From: Reddybacter sp041622675
GTDB lineage: Bacteria; Pseudomonadota; Gammaproteobacteria; Pseudomonadales; Porticoccaceae
Direction of reading: 5' to 3'
Assembly (NCBI GenBank): GCA_041622675.1
Contig: JBFJYH010000045.1
Coordinates: 1-19,849, forward strand
DNA: 19,849 nt
Positions within the stretch are counted from its first letter, which is position 1. Every line of letters begins with the position of its first letter. Of the stretch, positions 7,990-15,287 are shown piece by piece. The notes beneath the pieces were generated by a model, which searched no databases, was not told the DNA's origin, and saw only the letters and a list, made by a program, of their open reading frames with translations. The position numbers were made by a program, and so were the translations under genes.

Positions 7990-8502
7990 ATGGCTGAAAA
8001 CGAAAAAACTGGCGCTGCCCTCGGGGAAGGTCTCGACATGGGTGCCGATACACAATTTGCCTTAAAACGCATTTTTCTTAAGGACTTGTCCTTCGAGTTA
8101 CCAATGGGTGCTCAGGCGTTCACGCGACAATGGGCACCTCAAGTCAATCAGGATGTTGGTGCCGAGGTGAAAAAGATTGATGAGGAGCACTATGAAGTGG
8201 TGCTACGCTTAACCATCACGGTTGCCGAAGGTGATGATACGGCTTATCTTATTGAAGTCCAGCAGGCCGGTATTTTCATGGCCAAGGGCTTTGAAAGCGC
8301 GCAGCTAACCCGGCTTTTAAATACGCAATGCCCGGCAATATTGTTTCCCTATGCCCGGGAGTTGATTGACAATGTCTCGGTGCGAGGTAGTTTCCCCGCG
8401 TTGATGTTGCCACCGATTAATTTCGACGCGCTGTTTCAACAAGCGATTGCGGAGCAAAGGAACAAAGCCCCTGAGAGTCAGCCGGCGAACAAATTGAACT
8501 AG
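7990..8502 (+). CDS. secB: Protein-export chaperone SecB
   Basis: Cytosolic tetrameric chaperone that keeps preproteins unfolded and passes them to SecA. 170 residues, slightly longer than E. coli SecB (155). The ends are low-complexity: an N-terminal extension rich in Gly, Ala and Glu and a C-terminal tail with Pro and Asn. The core motifs are FALKRIFLKDLSFE, LIEVQQAGIFMAKGF, CPAILFPYARELI and ALMLPPINFDALF. It is 61 bases after grxC on the same strand and is the last gene before a hairpin terminator. The neighbour that often follows secB in pseudomonads, a trmL-type tRNA methyltransferase gene, is not seen here. Confidence 0.96.
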   Translation: MAENEKTGAALGEGLDMGADTQFALKRIFLKDLSFELPMGAQAFTRQWAPQVNQDVGAEVKKIDEEHYEVVLRLTITVAEGDDTAYLIEVQQAGIFMAKGFESAQLTRLLNTQCPAILFPYARELIDNVSVRGSFPALMLPPINFDALFQQAIAEQRNKAPESQPANKLN

Positions 8503-8528
8503 GCACGCTAGTCTTGCTTTAGTAGAAG

Positions 8529-8566
8529 CGCCGCTGTTGATAATTCTTCAGCGGCGTTCTTCTTTT
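8529..8566 (+). terminator. Rho-independent terminator after secB
   Basis: A perfect 8-bp GC-rich stem, CGCCGCTG (8529-8536) with CAGCGGCG (8549-8556), around a 12-base loop, followed by the T-rich TTCTTCTTTT. It begins 26 bases after the secB stop and separates it from the converging ntrC. Confidence 0.8.
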
Positions 8567-8608
8567 CGGCTTGAGTGTTGGTCAGCGAAAGATCGCGCTA
8601 TACCAACA

Positions 8609-10021
8609 CTACTGTACTTCTATATCAAGCTCATGCAATTTGCGAGTCAGGGTATTTCGTCCCCAGCCCAGTAGTTCTGCGGCGTCGCGCTTGCGCCCGG
8701 CGGTGTGTTGCAGTGCTGTTTCAATGACTGTGCGCTCGAAGGCGGGCAGGGCTGTGGCCAAGATATTTTTTTTACCTTGGGCGAGTTCCTGCTTCAACCA
8801 TTGCTGCAGGCCCTGCTCCCAGTTTGCGCAAGGGGTGCTTTTATCGCTGGGCTGATCACGCATTTCTGGCGGCAGGTCGTCGAGTAATACTTCGCGCCCA
8901 GCTGCCATCACTGTTAGCCAGCGGCAGGTGTTTTCCAGCTGCCGTACATTTCCAGGCCAAGGCTGGTTGCTGAGAAAAGCCTCGGCTTGTGATGAGAGCA
9001 CCTTAGGTTCGACCTCTAGCTCTTTGGCGGATTCATGGAAAAAGTGGTTGATTAGTCGGGGTATATCCTCGCGCCGGTCGGCCAGTTTTGGTAAATGGAC
9101 GCGAATTACGTTGAGGCGGTGAAAGAGATCTTCACGGAAGCGATGCTCTTCGACCAGTAGTTCAAGGTCTTGATGGGTCGCTGCAATAATTCGTACACTC
9201 GACTTTATGGGTGTGTGCCCGCCAACGCGATAAAACTCACCGTCCGCCAATACTCGCAATAGACGCGTTTGCGCTTCTTGGGGCATGTCGCCAATTTCAT
9301 CGAGGAAGAGCGTCCCGCCTTCGGCCTGTTCAAAGCGGCCGACACGGCGTTGGGCTGCGCCGGTAAATGCCCCTTTCTCGTGGCCAAAAAGCTCTGATTC
9401 AATCAGATCGTGGGGAATGGCAGCCATGTTGAGTGCCACAAAGGGTGCCGCTTTACGCGGACTGTGGCGGTGTAGCGCCTTGGCGACGAGCTCTTTGCCG
9501 GTGCCAGATTCACCATTGATTAAAACGGTGATGTTGGAATGAGAGAGTCGGCCGATGGCGCGAAAAACTTCCTGCATGGCGGGTGCTTCGCCAATGATTT
9601 CAGTTTGATCGAGCAGTGGTGGTGCAATGGTTTTGTGGGCTTTTTCCAGCGCAAAGGCGATAGCTCGGTTGGCGACAGATATCAGGTCATCGACGTCAAA
9701 AGGCTTCGGTAAATATTCAAAGGCACCACCCTGATAGGCGGCAACGGCACTGTCGAGATCCGAATGAGCTGTGGTAATAATAACGGGGAGCTGGGGGAGT
9801 TCCGTGTGAATTTTTTCGAGTAGAGCGAGGCCGTCGATCCCGGGCATGCGAATATCGCTAATAATGGTGTCGGGTTCTTCTGGTTGTTTACTGAGGGCGT
9901 TGAGTAGCTTGTGAGCATCCTCGAAACTGCGAACCGTGAGGTTGGCTTTTTCCAACGCTTTCTCCATAACCCAGCGAATCGAGTTATCATCGTCGACGAT
10001 CCAGATTGTCGGTTTTGTCAT
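8609..10021 (-). CDS. ntrC: Nitrogen regulation response regulator NtrC (NR-I)
   Basis: Two-component activator of sigma-54 promoters under nitrogen limitation. 470 residues, normal length. Receiver domain at residues 1-120 with the acidic pocket Asp11/Asp12, phosphorylation site Asp56 (SDIRMPG) and the conserved Lys in LPKPFDV. AAA+ domain at about 140-370 with Walker A GESGTGKE, the sigma-54 contact loop GAFTGA and Walker B TLFLDEIGD. Fis-type helix-turn-helix at about 425-466 (AAELLGWGRNTLTRKL). The start ATG overlaps the ntrB stop by four bases (ATGA), so NtrB and NtrC should be made together. Likely targets in this window are the sites upstream of glnA and ntrB. Confidence 0.97.
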   Translation of the reverse strand: MTKPTIWIVDDDNSIRWVMEKALEKANLTVRSFEDAHKLLNALSKQPEEPDTIISDIRMPGIDGLALLEKIHTELPQLPVIITTAHSDLDSAVAAYQGGAFEYLPKPFDVDDLISVANRAIAFALEKAHKTIAPPLLDQTEIIGEAPAMQEVFRAIGRLSHSNITVLINGESGTGKELVAKALHRHSPRKAAPFVALNMAAIPHDLIESELFGHEKGAFTGAAQRRVGRFEQAEGGTLFLDEIGDMPQEAQTRLLRVLADGEFYRVGGHTPIKSSVRIIAATHQDLELLVEEHRFREDLFHRLNVIRVHLPKLADRREDIPRLINHFFHESAKELEVEPKVLSSQAEAFLSNQPWPGNVRQLENTCRWLTVMAAGREVLLDDLPPEMRDQPSDKSTPCANWEQGLQQWLKQELAQGKKNILATALPAFERTVIETALQHTAGRKRDAAELLGWGRNTLTRKLHELDIEVQ

Positions 10022-11106
10022 GCTAGCCTGTCCTCAATCAGTTTCAGTGGAAGAAAAATAGAAAAACGTGTGCAGCCAGGTTCACTTTCACACTTGATCA
10101 AGCCCTGGTGTTGGTGGATGGCCGATTGAGCGATGGGGAGACCCAGCCCGCTGCCTTCGGCGCGGCCGCTAATCATCGGATAAAAAATACGCTCGCCGAT
10201 ATCGGTGGGAATGCCCGGCCCGTTATCAATAATTTCGAGCCGGCAGACCATGGGGTGGCGCTTTTTACCGATGGTAAAATGGTTGAGTATGCGGGTGCGT
10301 AGGGTGATTTCACCGCCGTGGCCAATTTTATCGGCGCCATCCAGGGCCTGCATGGCGTTGCGTACCACATTGAGTACGGCTTGAATGAGTTTCTCCCTGT
10401 CGCCATTAATGTCGGGAATACTGGGGTCGTAATCTTTTTTGATAATAAGGGAGCCGTGGGTTTCAGCCTGTACCAGTGTTGCTACGTGCTCGGTCACTTC
10501 GTGGATATTCAGCTGGGAAAACCGAGTTGGTAGTGGCGAGCCCAGCAGCCGGTCAACCAGCTCACGTAGACGATCAGTTTCGGCAATAATGACGTCGGTG
10601 TATTCCACCAGCTCGCTTCTATCCAGCTCGAGAGCCAGTAATTGGGAGGCTCCGCGAATGCCCCCCAGTGGGTTTTTAATTTCATGCGCGAGGCCGCGAA
10701 CCAGATTGCGAGAGGTGTCGTTGGCAGAGAGTAATGCCTCTTCACGGTCGATGCGCAGGGTTCTGTCCACTGGCAGCATTTCAAGTAGTAGTAATGGCTG
10801 CTCATCTTGTGTCAGCGGTGTTACAGAATAATCAACCGTGATCTTTCGTAAGTCGGGCAGCAATATTTTAACTTTACGTTCGGTGAATGCCGATTCACTT
10901 TCGAGAGCGTTCATGAAGACTTGGTGGCGGGGTTCAGCATCGGTAAATAACTGAGGTGCGTAACTTTTGATCAGGCGGTGAGCGCTGACGGCGAGTAAGC
11001 TTTCTGCAGCTGGATTGAGGTAGGTAATAGAAAGCTCACTATCTATTAAAAGCACCCCTGTATTGAGATTATCCAGTACGAGCTGATTAGTTTGATTTTT
11101 ATTCAT
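10018..11106 (-). CDS. ntrB: Nitrogen regulation sensor histidine kinase NtrB (NR-II)
   Basis: Cytosolic kinase/phosphatase that controls NtrC in response to PII signalling. 362 residues, no membrane segment, as expected for this family. A PAS domain covers about residues 7-110 (NTGVLLIDSELSITYLNPAA). The phosphoacceptor is His141 in LAHEIKNPLGG. The ATP-binding domain has the N box NVVRNAMQAL, DNGPGIP and GSGLGLPIAQ. The start is ATG 11106. The gene is separated from the DUF4124 gene by 179 bases that hold a sigma-54-like promoter and an NtrC-like site, so ntrBC can probably be expressed apart from glnA. Confidence 0.96.
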   Translation of the reverse strand: MNKNQTNQLVLDNLNTGVLLIDSELSITYLNPAAESLLAVSAHRLIKSYAPQLFTDAEPRHQVFMNALESESAFTERKVKILLPDLRKITVDYSVTPLTQDEQPLLLLEMLPVDRTLRIDREEALLSANDTSRNLVRGLAHEIKNPLGGIRGASQLLALELDRSELVEYTDVIIAETDRLRELVDRLLGSPLPTRFSQLNIHEVTEHVATLVQAETHGSLIIKKDYDPSIPDINGDREKLIQAVLNVVRNAMQALDGADKIGHGGEITLRTRILNHFTIGKKRHPMVCRLEIIDNGPGIPTDIGERIFYPMISGRAEGSGLGLPIAQSAIHQHQGLIKCESEPGCTRFSIFLPLKLIEDRLA

Positions 11107-11148
11107 CGGTGTTACTGGGTTAGCGTTTTGCCAAGGTGTGTGAGTTAA

Positions 11149-11164
11149 AGCAAGTTACAGGCCA
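11149..11164 (-). promoter_or_regulatory. Candidate sigma-54 promoter for ntrBC
   Basis: The minus strand reads TGGCCT-GTAAC-TTGCT. The GG and GC pairs essential for sigma-54 have the canonical 10-base separation and the -12 element is a full match. The -24 element matches TGGCAC at four of six positions. The predicted transcription start is near 11138, giving a leader of about 31 bases to the ntrB ATG. Confidence 0.55.
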
Positions 11165-11233
11165 CTTTGAAAACGGGTGATGGCCTTGGTCAACGGGGGG
11201 GCTAGCTCCAGTGTTATGGCAAAGCATAAAGCA

Positions 11234-11250
11234 TGCACTATTATGGTGCG
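11234..11250 (-). promoter_or_regulatory. NtrC-binding site upstream of ntrB
   Basis: TGCACTATTATGGTGCG has GCAC and GTGC half-sites separated by seven bases, as in the 17-bp NtrC sites of E. coli glnA. The centre lies about 104 bases upstream of the start predicted from the sigma-54-like element, a normal enhancer distance. Confidence 0.65.
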
Positions 11251-11285
11251 ACAGGGAAGGGGATGCCCGGCAGGAGGTAACGTGA

Positions 11286-11810
11286 TTAGCGGTTTACGGA
11301 ATGCCGTTTGACGTGAAAAATCACACGTTGTGTTTCGATTTTGTGCGTTTTATCGTGGCCGAGCACCTTTATGTGCGCGCTATGCTGCCCTCTGTGTAAG
11401 TTAGAGACGAGGAAAGAAGTTGTTTCAGTGGCAGGGCCTTGGGCGAGGCCATCGATATAGAGTTGCGCCAAATGGCCTTCCTGCAAAGGGGGTTGTAGCG
11501 CTAGCGTAATAACAACCGTCGTTTGCCCCGGGGGTATGGTCGCATTGTTAAGTGGTTGAATAATGCGAGCACTGGTGTAGGGGAGGGCTTGTTGAGTGGT
11601 GAGGTCTTCGTCGTGGATTGTGCGTGGCGGAGGTGGGGTTGCGATATTGGTTTTGGGTAGCTTGATTGTTTCGGCTTTTGTTTTTGCGGCAGGTGAGTCG
11701 GTAAAGGTGACTCCTCCTTCTGCATCGATGACCCGGTAAACCTCATTGGCGAAGAGCTGGGTGCCGGCCAGTAAGATAAGGCTGGTGAGTATAGTGGTCA
11801 GTGTTTTCAT
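11286..11810 (-). CDS. Exported DUF4124-domain protein
   Basis: 174 residues. A signal peptide of about 21 residues (KTLTTILTSLILLAGTQLFA) leads into a DUF4124 domain, recognisable by NEVYRVIDAEGGVTFTDSP. A Pro/Thr-rich linker follows at about residues 48-80, then a C-terminal beta-rich stretch (PLNNATIPPGQTTVVITL onward) that looks like an immunoglobulin-like fold. Expected in the periplasm; function unknown. A strong ribosome site, GAGGAGG (complement of 11819-11825), precedes the ATG. DUF4124 genes between ntrB and glnA are familiar from pseudomonads. The glnA terminator upstream means this gene probably needs its own promoter, which I could not identify. Confidence 0.85.
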   Translation of the reverse strand: MKTLTTILTSLILLAGTQLFANEVYRVIDAEGGVTFTDSPAAKTKAETIKLPKTNIATPPPPRTIHDEDLTTQQALPYTSARIIQPLNNATIPPGQTTVVITLALQPPLQEGHLAQLYIDGLAQGPATETTSFLVSNLHRGQHSAHIKVLGHDKTHKIETQRVIFHVKRHSVNR

Positions 11811-11934
11811 TGTCGTTGCCTCCTCGTTGCAGCTTGCGTGGAAACGGGTTATGGCATCTGCGAAGTAATGTATCGAAGGTAAGTCGCCAATTTTACGACT
11901 TGAATATTAAGAGTAATACGCTGCGCTGAAAAGA

Positions 11935-11967
11935 AAAAGCCCGGTCTCCATAGAAGACCGGGCTTTT
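11935..11967 (-). terminator. Rho-independent terminator of glnA
   Basis: A 13-bp perfect inverted repeat, AAAAGCCCGGTCT (11935-11947) with AGACCGGGCTTTT (11955-11967), around a 7-base loop. Read on the minus strand it ends in TTTTTCTTTT. It lies about 50 bases beyond the glnA stop. The A-rich and T-rich flanks could let it work in both directions. Confidence 0.9.
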
Positions 11968-12015
11968 GTGAGCTAGCTCTATTGAGCGGCTCGGTAGAAT
12001 CAGGCTCTGGTGAGC

Positions 12016-13422
12016 CTAGACGCTGTAGTACATATCGAATTCGACAGGGTGAGTGGTCATGTTGAGTTTTTCAACTTCTTCCTGTTTCAGTGCGATGAAT
12101 GCGTCGATGACGTCGTTATCCATGACGCCACCAGTCGTGAGGAACTCACGGTCGTTGTCCAGCGCTTCCAGTGCTTGCTCCAGTGAAGAGGCAACAGTCG
12201 GAATAGCGGCTGCTTCTTCGGGAGGCAGATCGTAAAGATCCTTGTCAGCAGGGTCGCCAGGGTGAATCTTGTTTTTGATACCGTCGAGGCCGGCCATCAA
12301 CATGGCAGTGAAGGCCAGGTAGGGGTTGGCCGTGGGATCAGGGAAACGGACTTCAATGCGACGGGCTTTGGGGTTTGGCACGTGGGGAATGCGGATGGAC
12401 GCAGAGCGGTTGCGCGCAGAGTAAGCGAGCATAACGGGTGCTTCAAAGCCGGGTACCAGGCGCTTGTAGGAGTTAGTTGAAGCGTTGGCAAAGGCGTTAA
12501 TGGCCCGTGCGTGCTTGATGATGCCGCCAATGTAGAACAGCGCCGTTTCAGACATGCCCGCGTAGACGTCACCGGTAAAGATGTTGTTGCCATCTTTAGA
12601 CAGCGATTGGTGGCAGTGCATGCCAGAACCGTTGTCGCCAACCAGTGGCTTGGGCATAAAAGTTGCCGTTTTGCCGTAGGCGTGCGCGACATTGTGTACA
12701 CAGTACTTAAAGGTCTGAATTTCATCAGCTTTTTGCGTCAGTGTGGCGGGGCCAACACCAATTTCGCACTGTCCGGCAGTACCCACTTCGTGGTGGTGGA
12801 CTTCAACATCGAGGCCCATTTGCGTCATCGCACCACACATGGCGGCGCGTAGATCGTGCAGTGAATCGACGGGAGGCACGGGGAAGTAACCGCCCTTAAC
12901 GCCGGGGCGGTGTCCCATGTTGCCATCGGGGAAGTCGTGTTCAGTGGCCCAAGCGGCTTCTTCAGATGCGACTTTGTAGAATGCGCCGCTCATATTGGCG
13001 CCCCATTTTACGTCGTCAAAAATAAAAAATTCGGGCTCTGGGCCAAACAGCACAGTATCGGCAATACCCGTGGAGCGCATGTAATCCTGAGCGCGGTCGG
13101 CGATAGAGCGGGGGTCGCGGCTGTAGCCCTGCAGTGTGGCTGGCTCAACAATGCCGCAGCGTAAGATGATAGTTTCTTCATCGGTAAACGGGTCGAGCAC
13201 AGACGTGTTGTCATCGGGCATTAAAATCATGTCCGAGTCGTTAATGCCTTTCCAGCCAGCAATAGATGAGCCGTCGAACATCTTGCCTTCATCAAAGAAG
13301 TTCTCATCGACCTCGGTTGAAGGGATGGTGACGTGCTGCTCTTTGCCCTGAGTGTCGGTGAAACGCAGATCTACCCAGCCAGCTTCACTTTCTTTGATGA
13401 GATTTAACGTTTTTTCAGACAT
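12016..13422 (-). CDS. glnA: Glutamine synthetase type I
   Basis: ATP-dependent amidation of glutamate to glutamine, the main entry of ammonium into metabolism; a cytosolic dodecamer. 468 residues, exactly the usual length. Visible motifs are MFDGSSIAGW, the active-site GPEPEFFIFDD, KGGYFPVPPVDS, the ATP-site NGSGMHCHQSLSKDG, the GFEAPVMLAYSARNRS region, and the adenylylation loop KDLYDLPPEE with Tyr397, so regulation by GlnE adenylylation is expected. The start ATG has GGAGG (complement of 13429-13433) six bases upstream. Transcription is predicted from the sigma-54 promoter at 13592-13607 with NtrC enhancers further upstream. Confidence 0.98.
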   Translation of the reverse strand: MSEKTLNLIKESEAGWVDLRFTDTQGKEQHVTIPSTEVDENFFDEGKMFDGSSIAGWKGINDSDMILMPDDNTSVLDPFTDEETIILRCGIVEPATLQGYSRDPRSIADRAQDYMRSTGIADTVLFGPEPEFFIFDDVKWGANMSGAFYKVASEEAAWATEHDFPDGNMGHRPGVKGGYFPVPPVDSLHDLRAAMCGAMTQMGLDVEVHHHEVGTAGQCEIGVGPATLTQKADEIQTFKYCVHNVAHAYGKTATFMPKPLVGDNGSGMHCHQSLSKDGNNIFTGDVYAGMSETALFYIGGIIKHARAINAFANASTNSYKRLVPGFEAPVMLAYSARNRSASIRIPHVPNPKARRIEVRFPDPTANPYLAFTAMLMAGLDGIKNKIHPGDPADKDLYDLPPEEAAAIPTVASSLEQALEALDNDREFLTTGGVMDNDVIDAFIALKQEEVEKLNMTTHPVEFDMYYSV

Positions 13423-13591
13423 TGATGTCCTCCAGATCTAGATCAGTGTGGTTTTCTTTCACTCACTTCCCGCATATTTAGTCTAGGGAAGAGGGCGAAT
13501 GAGCGTGGAACAAAGTAATGGCACAATTGTTGGAATGCCATAGTTTCTTTAGCTTATGTGTTATTGCGACAAGACCGCAAGTTCTAAATGT

Positions 13592-13607
13592 AGCAAAAGT
13601 TGTGCCA
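13592..13607 (-). promoter_or_regulatory. Sigma-54 promoter of glnA
   Basis: The minus strand reads TGGCAC-AACTT-TTGCT, a full match to the -24/-12 consensus TGGCAC-N5-TTGCW. The predicted start is near 13581, leaving a leader of about 158 bases before the glnA ATG. Together with the NtrC sites upstream this is the standard nitrogen-controlled glnA arrangement. Confidence 0.9.
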
Positions 13608-13669
13608 CTACTTATGTAGTGTGCTGGGGCCGCTGTGTCAGGGGCTTTTGGTTAAATTGTAAATGCTGG

Positions 13670-13686
13670 GCGCCCAAATTGGTGCA
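13670..13686 (-). promoter_or_regulatory. NtrC-binding site 1 upstream of glnA
   Basis: GCGCCCAAATTGGTGCA. The right half TTGGTGCA equals the strong half of an E. coli glnA NtrC site; the left half is weaker. The centre is about 97 bases upstream of the predicted glnA start. Confidence 0.65.
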
Positions 13687-13700
13687 TAGTATAACCTATA

Positions 13701-13717
13701 GGCACCAAAATTGAGCA
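13701..13717 (-). promoter_or_regulatory. NtrC-binding site 2 upstream of glnA
   Basis: GGCACCAAAATTGAGCA has a full GCACC left half and a right half with one change at the core (GAGC for GTGC). The centre is 31 bases from that of site 1, three helical turns, close to the spacing of the two E. coli glnA enhancer sites, and about 128 bases upstream of the start. Confidence 0.65.
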
Positions 13718-13942
13718 CGCAAAACAGGGGCGCGGTTGGAGGGCTCTTGTAAGAACAAGCCGTGACCCGCGCTATAAATGGGCGATAGGTCTTGCTTTGG
13801 GGTGGAATGATGCTTTGTTCGCCCTTAATTTGTGCCGCCAATGATGGTGAATGCGAATGTAGTGTGTATGATGGTCACAGGATATAAAGTGTTTGCGATG
13901 GATTGCCTGGTAGCAGCAGTTAACGGAAGTAAGAGGTGATCT

Positions 13943-15121
13943 ATGGCGGTAAAATTTAAAGCAACTTCAGGTAACACCTCGTCACCTAAGGTGCTGCCCA
14001 CTTGGCTGCCTGGTGCGGCGCTTATTAACGAGGCCTTTGATTGTCCGGAGGAGACTCCGTCTCCGAAAGTTTCACTGCGTTCTGCGCTGCTGGTTGGCGC
14101 CGACGAGGCGCTGATTGTTGGACTAGGTTTGGCCTCGCGGATGCGTTTTCCAACTCCCGGGTTTCGTCAGCGTTCGGCCCAAGAAATGGAAGACGCTCTG
14201 GAATATTTCCAAGCGAGTGGTTGGCTGGATGATCCACGGGCTTACCATCAAAAACCACCGGCTCTCGACAAGGTGAATTTCAAAAACGCATCGGCTGGGG
14301 GCACAAGTTTCGAACATATGACGTTTGAAAGTGGCTATGTGCCGCGGATGGGAGAGGCTGGACGAGCACGCTGGCTCGGTTATGAAAATAATCATACTAG
14401 CCATTGCTGGGTGCTTCGCCATGCCGGCCCGCCCCGACCTTGGATGATACACATCCATGGCTACCGCATGGGGACTCCGTTCATGGATTTTAAGGCTTTT
14501 AGCACACAATATATCCATCAAACTAAAGGCTTTAATGTTCTGCACTATGTTATTCCCCTGCATGGGCCAAGAAAGATAGGCCCAACCAGTGGTGACGGTT
14601 TATTGTCACCAGGCTATGTCAATGCAATACATGCCGAAGCTCAGGCAATGTTTGAACTGCGGCGTATTATTGACTGGTTGCGTCGAGATGGCGCAGAGCA
14701 AATTGGTGTTCATGGCATCTCACTCGGCGGTTTTACGACGGCGCTATTGGCGACGCTCGAAGGTAATCTTGCCTGTGCTATTGCCGGTATACCCGCGGTG
14801 GAGCTAGTCAAAGCAGCACGCAGATTGGGACGGCGAAATTTGTTGTATTTCTTCGATAATTTAAATATGCCTTGGGCCGAAATTGAAAAAATGGCACAGG
14901 TCATCTCGCCAACGGCAATGAAGGTTAAAGTCCCGAAAAAAAGACGTTTTATTTATGCCGGTGTTCTGGATCGCCTAGTTCACCCGGTAGAGCCGCTGGG
15001 CTTGTGGGAGCACTGGGATCGCCCTGCCATTGAATGGTATCAGGGTAATCATATGACATTTGCTCGCGATAAAAATGTTCGAACATTTATTGATAGTGCC
15101 CTCGACGCATCGTTTACCTAA
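13943..15121 (+). CDS. Alpha/beta hydrolase (ABHD18/dienelactone-hydrolase-like)
   Basis: 392 residues, no signal peptide, probably cytosolic. A hydrolase-fold core occupies about residues 165-385, with an oxyanion-type IHIHGYRMG, the nucleophile elbow GVHGISLGGF (Ser260), an acid in GVLDRLVHP (Asp343) and a terminal histidine in GNHMTF (His370), so the triad looks complete. The N-terminal 165 residues are divergent and I do not recognise them. The pattern around GFNVLHYVIPLHGPRKIG and the elbow recalls ABHD18/DUF2048-type hydrolases, but this is a weak impression. The start has GAGGTGAT five bases upstream of ATG. It is followed after 166 bases by the PhaC-like fusion on the same strand, suggesting a shared lipid or polyester role. 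Substrate unknown. Confidence 0.8.
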   Translation: MAVKFKATSGNTSSPKVLPTWLPGAALINEAFDCPEETPSPKVSLRSALLVGADEALIVGLGLASRMRFPTPGFRQRSAQEMEDALEYFQASGWLDDPRAYHQKPPALDKVNFKNASAGGTSFEHMTFESGYVPRMGEAGRARWLGYENNHTSHCWVLRHAGPPRPWMIHIHGYRMGTPFMDFKAFSTQYIHQTKGFNVLHYVIPLHGPRKIGPTSGDGLLSPGYVNAIHAEAQAMFELRRIIDWLRRDGAEQIGVHGISLGGFTTALLATLEGNLACAIAGIPAVELVKAARRLGRRNLLYFFDNLNMPWAEIEKMAQVISPTAMKVKVPKKRRFIYAGVLDRLVHPVEPLGLWEHWDRPAIEWYQGNHMTFARDKNVRTFIDSALDASFT

Positions 15122-15187
15122 GATACCAATCCATGTCTTCGATGCCCTGTAGTATCTTGTGGGCGGAACGGCATGGCTGTAAAGAAT

Positions 15188-15215
15188 TTGTGATATAGCC
15201 CCTGTTTATTATATA
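15188..15215 (+). promoter_or_regulatory. Candidate sigma-70 promoter for the PhaC-like fusion gene
   Basis: TTGTGA (15188-15193) and TATATA (15210-15215) with a 16-base spacer, in an AT-rich stretch about 70 bases before the start codon. Plausible but not distinctive. Confidence 0.35.
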
Positions 15216-15287
15216 AACCTTATTCGGGCGCACTTAGCTAGTTGGCACAAGCGCGGTATGGGTTTTTAAGGATAACAGGTGGAAGTC

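Larger units (their letters stand above)
13423..13942. other. 520-base divergent intergenic region glnA / alpha-beta hydrolase
   Basis: Holds the glnA ribosome site, a long leader, the sigma-54 promoter and two NtrC-like sites, all serving the minus strand. A 6-bp inverted repeat (ATGGCA at 13518-13523, TGCCAT at 13536-13541) lies within the predicted glnA leader. The half nearest 13943 shows no convincing promoter for the plus-strand gene and no coding potential. A strong ribosome site, GAGGTGAT, ends it at 13933-13940. Confidence 0.7.

Noticed and set aside
11862..11920. AAGTCG/CGACTT small palindrome upstream of the DUF4124 gene as an operator
   Set aside because: Only 6 bp per arm and no recognisable regulator consensus.
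12053..13351. Several plus-strand open frames opposite glnA
   Set aside because: Shadow frames of a highly conserved gene with biased codons; no ribosome sites or recognisable domains.
13519..13534. Plus-strand sigma-54-like sequence TGGCAC-N5-TTGGA facing the hydrolase gene
   Set aside because: The -24 half is perfect but the -12 half lacks the essential GC pair (GG instead), and it lies over 400 bases from the gene inside the predicted glnA leader.
13747..13778. TTGTAA and TATAAA as a sigma-70 promoter for the hydrolase gene
   Set aside because: The spacer is 20 bases, outside the usual 16-18.
13778..13797. TTGCT with upstream GG as a second possible plus-strand sigma-54 promoter
   Set aside because: The GG to GC distance is 11 or more bases instead of the strict 10, and the -24 element is otherwise poor.
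15120..15158. AAGATAC/GTATCTT inverted repeat after the hydrolase as a terminator
   Set aside because: Only 7 bp, AT-rich, a 25-base loop and no T-run.
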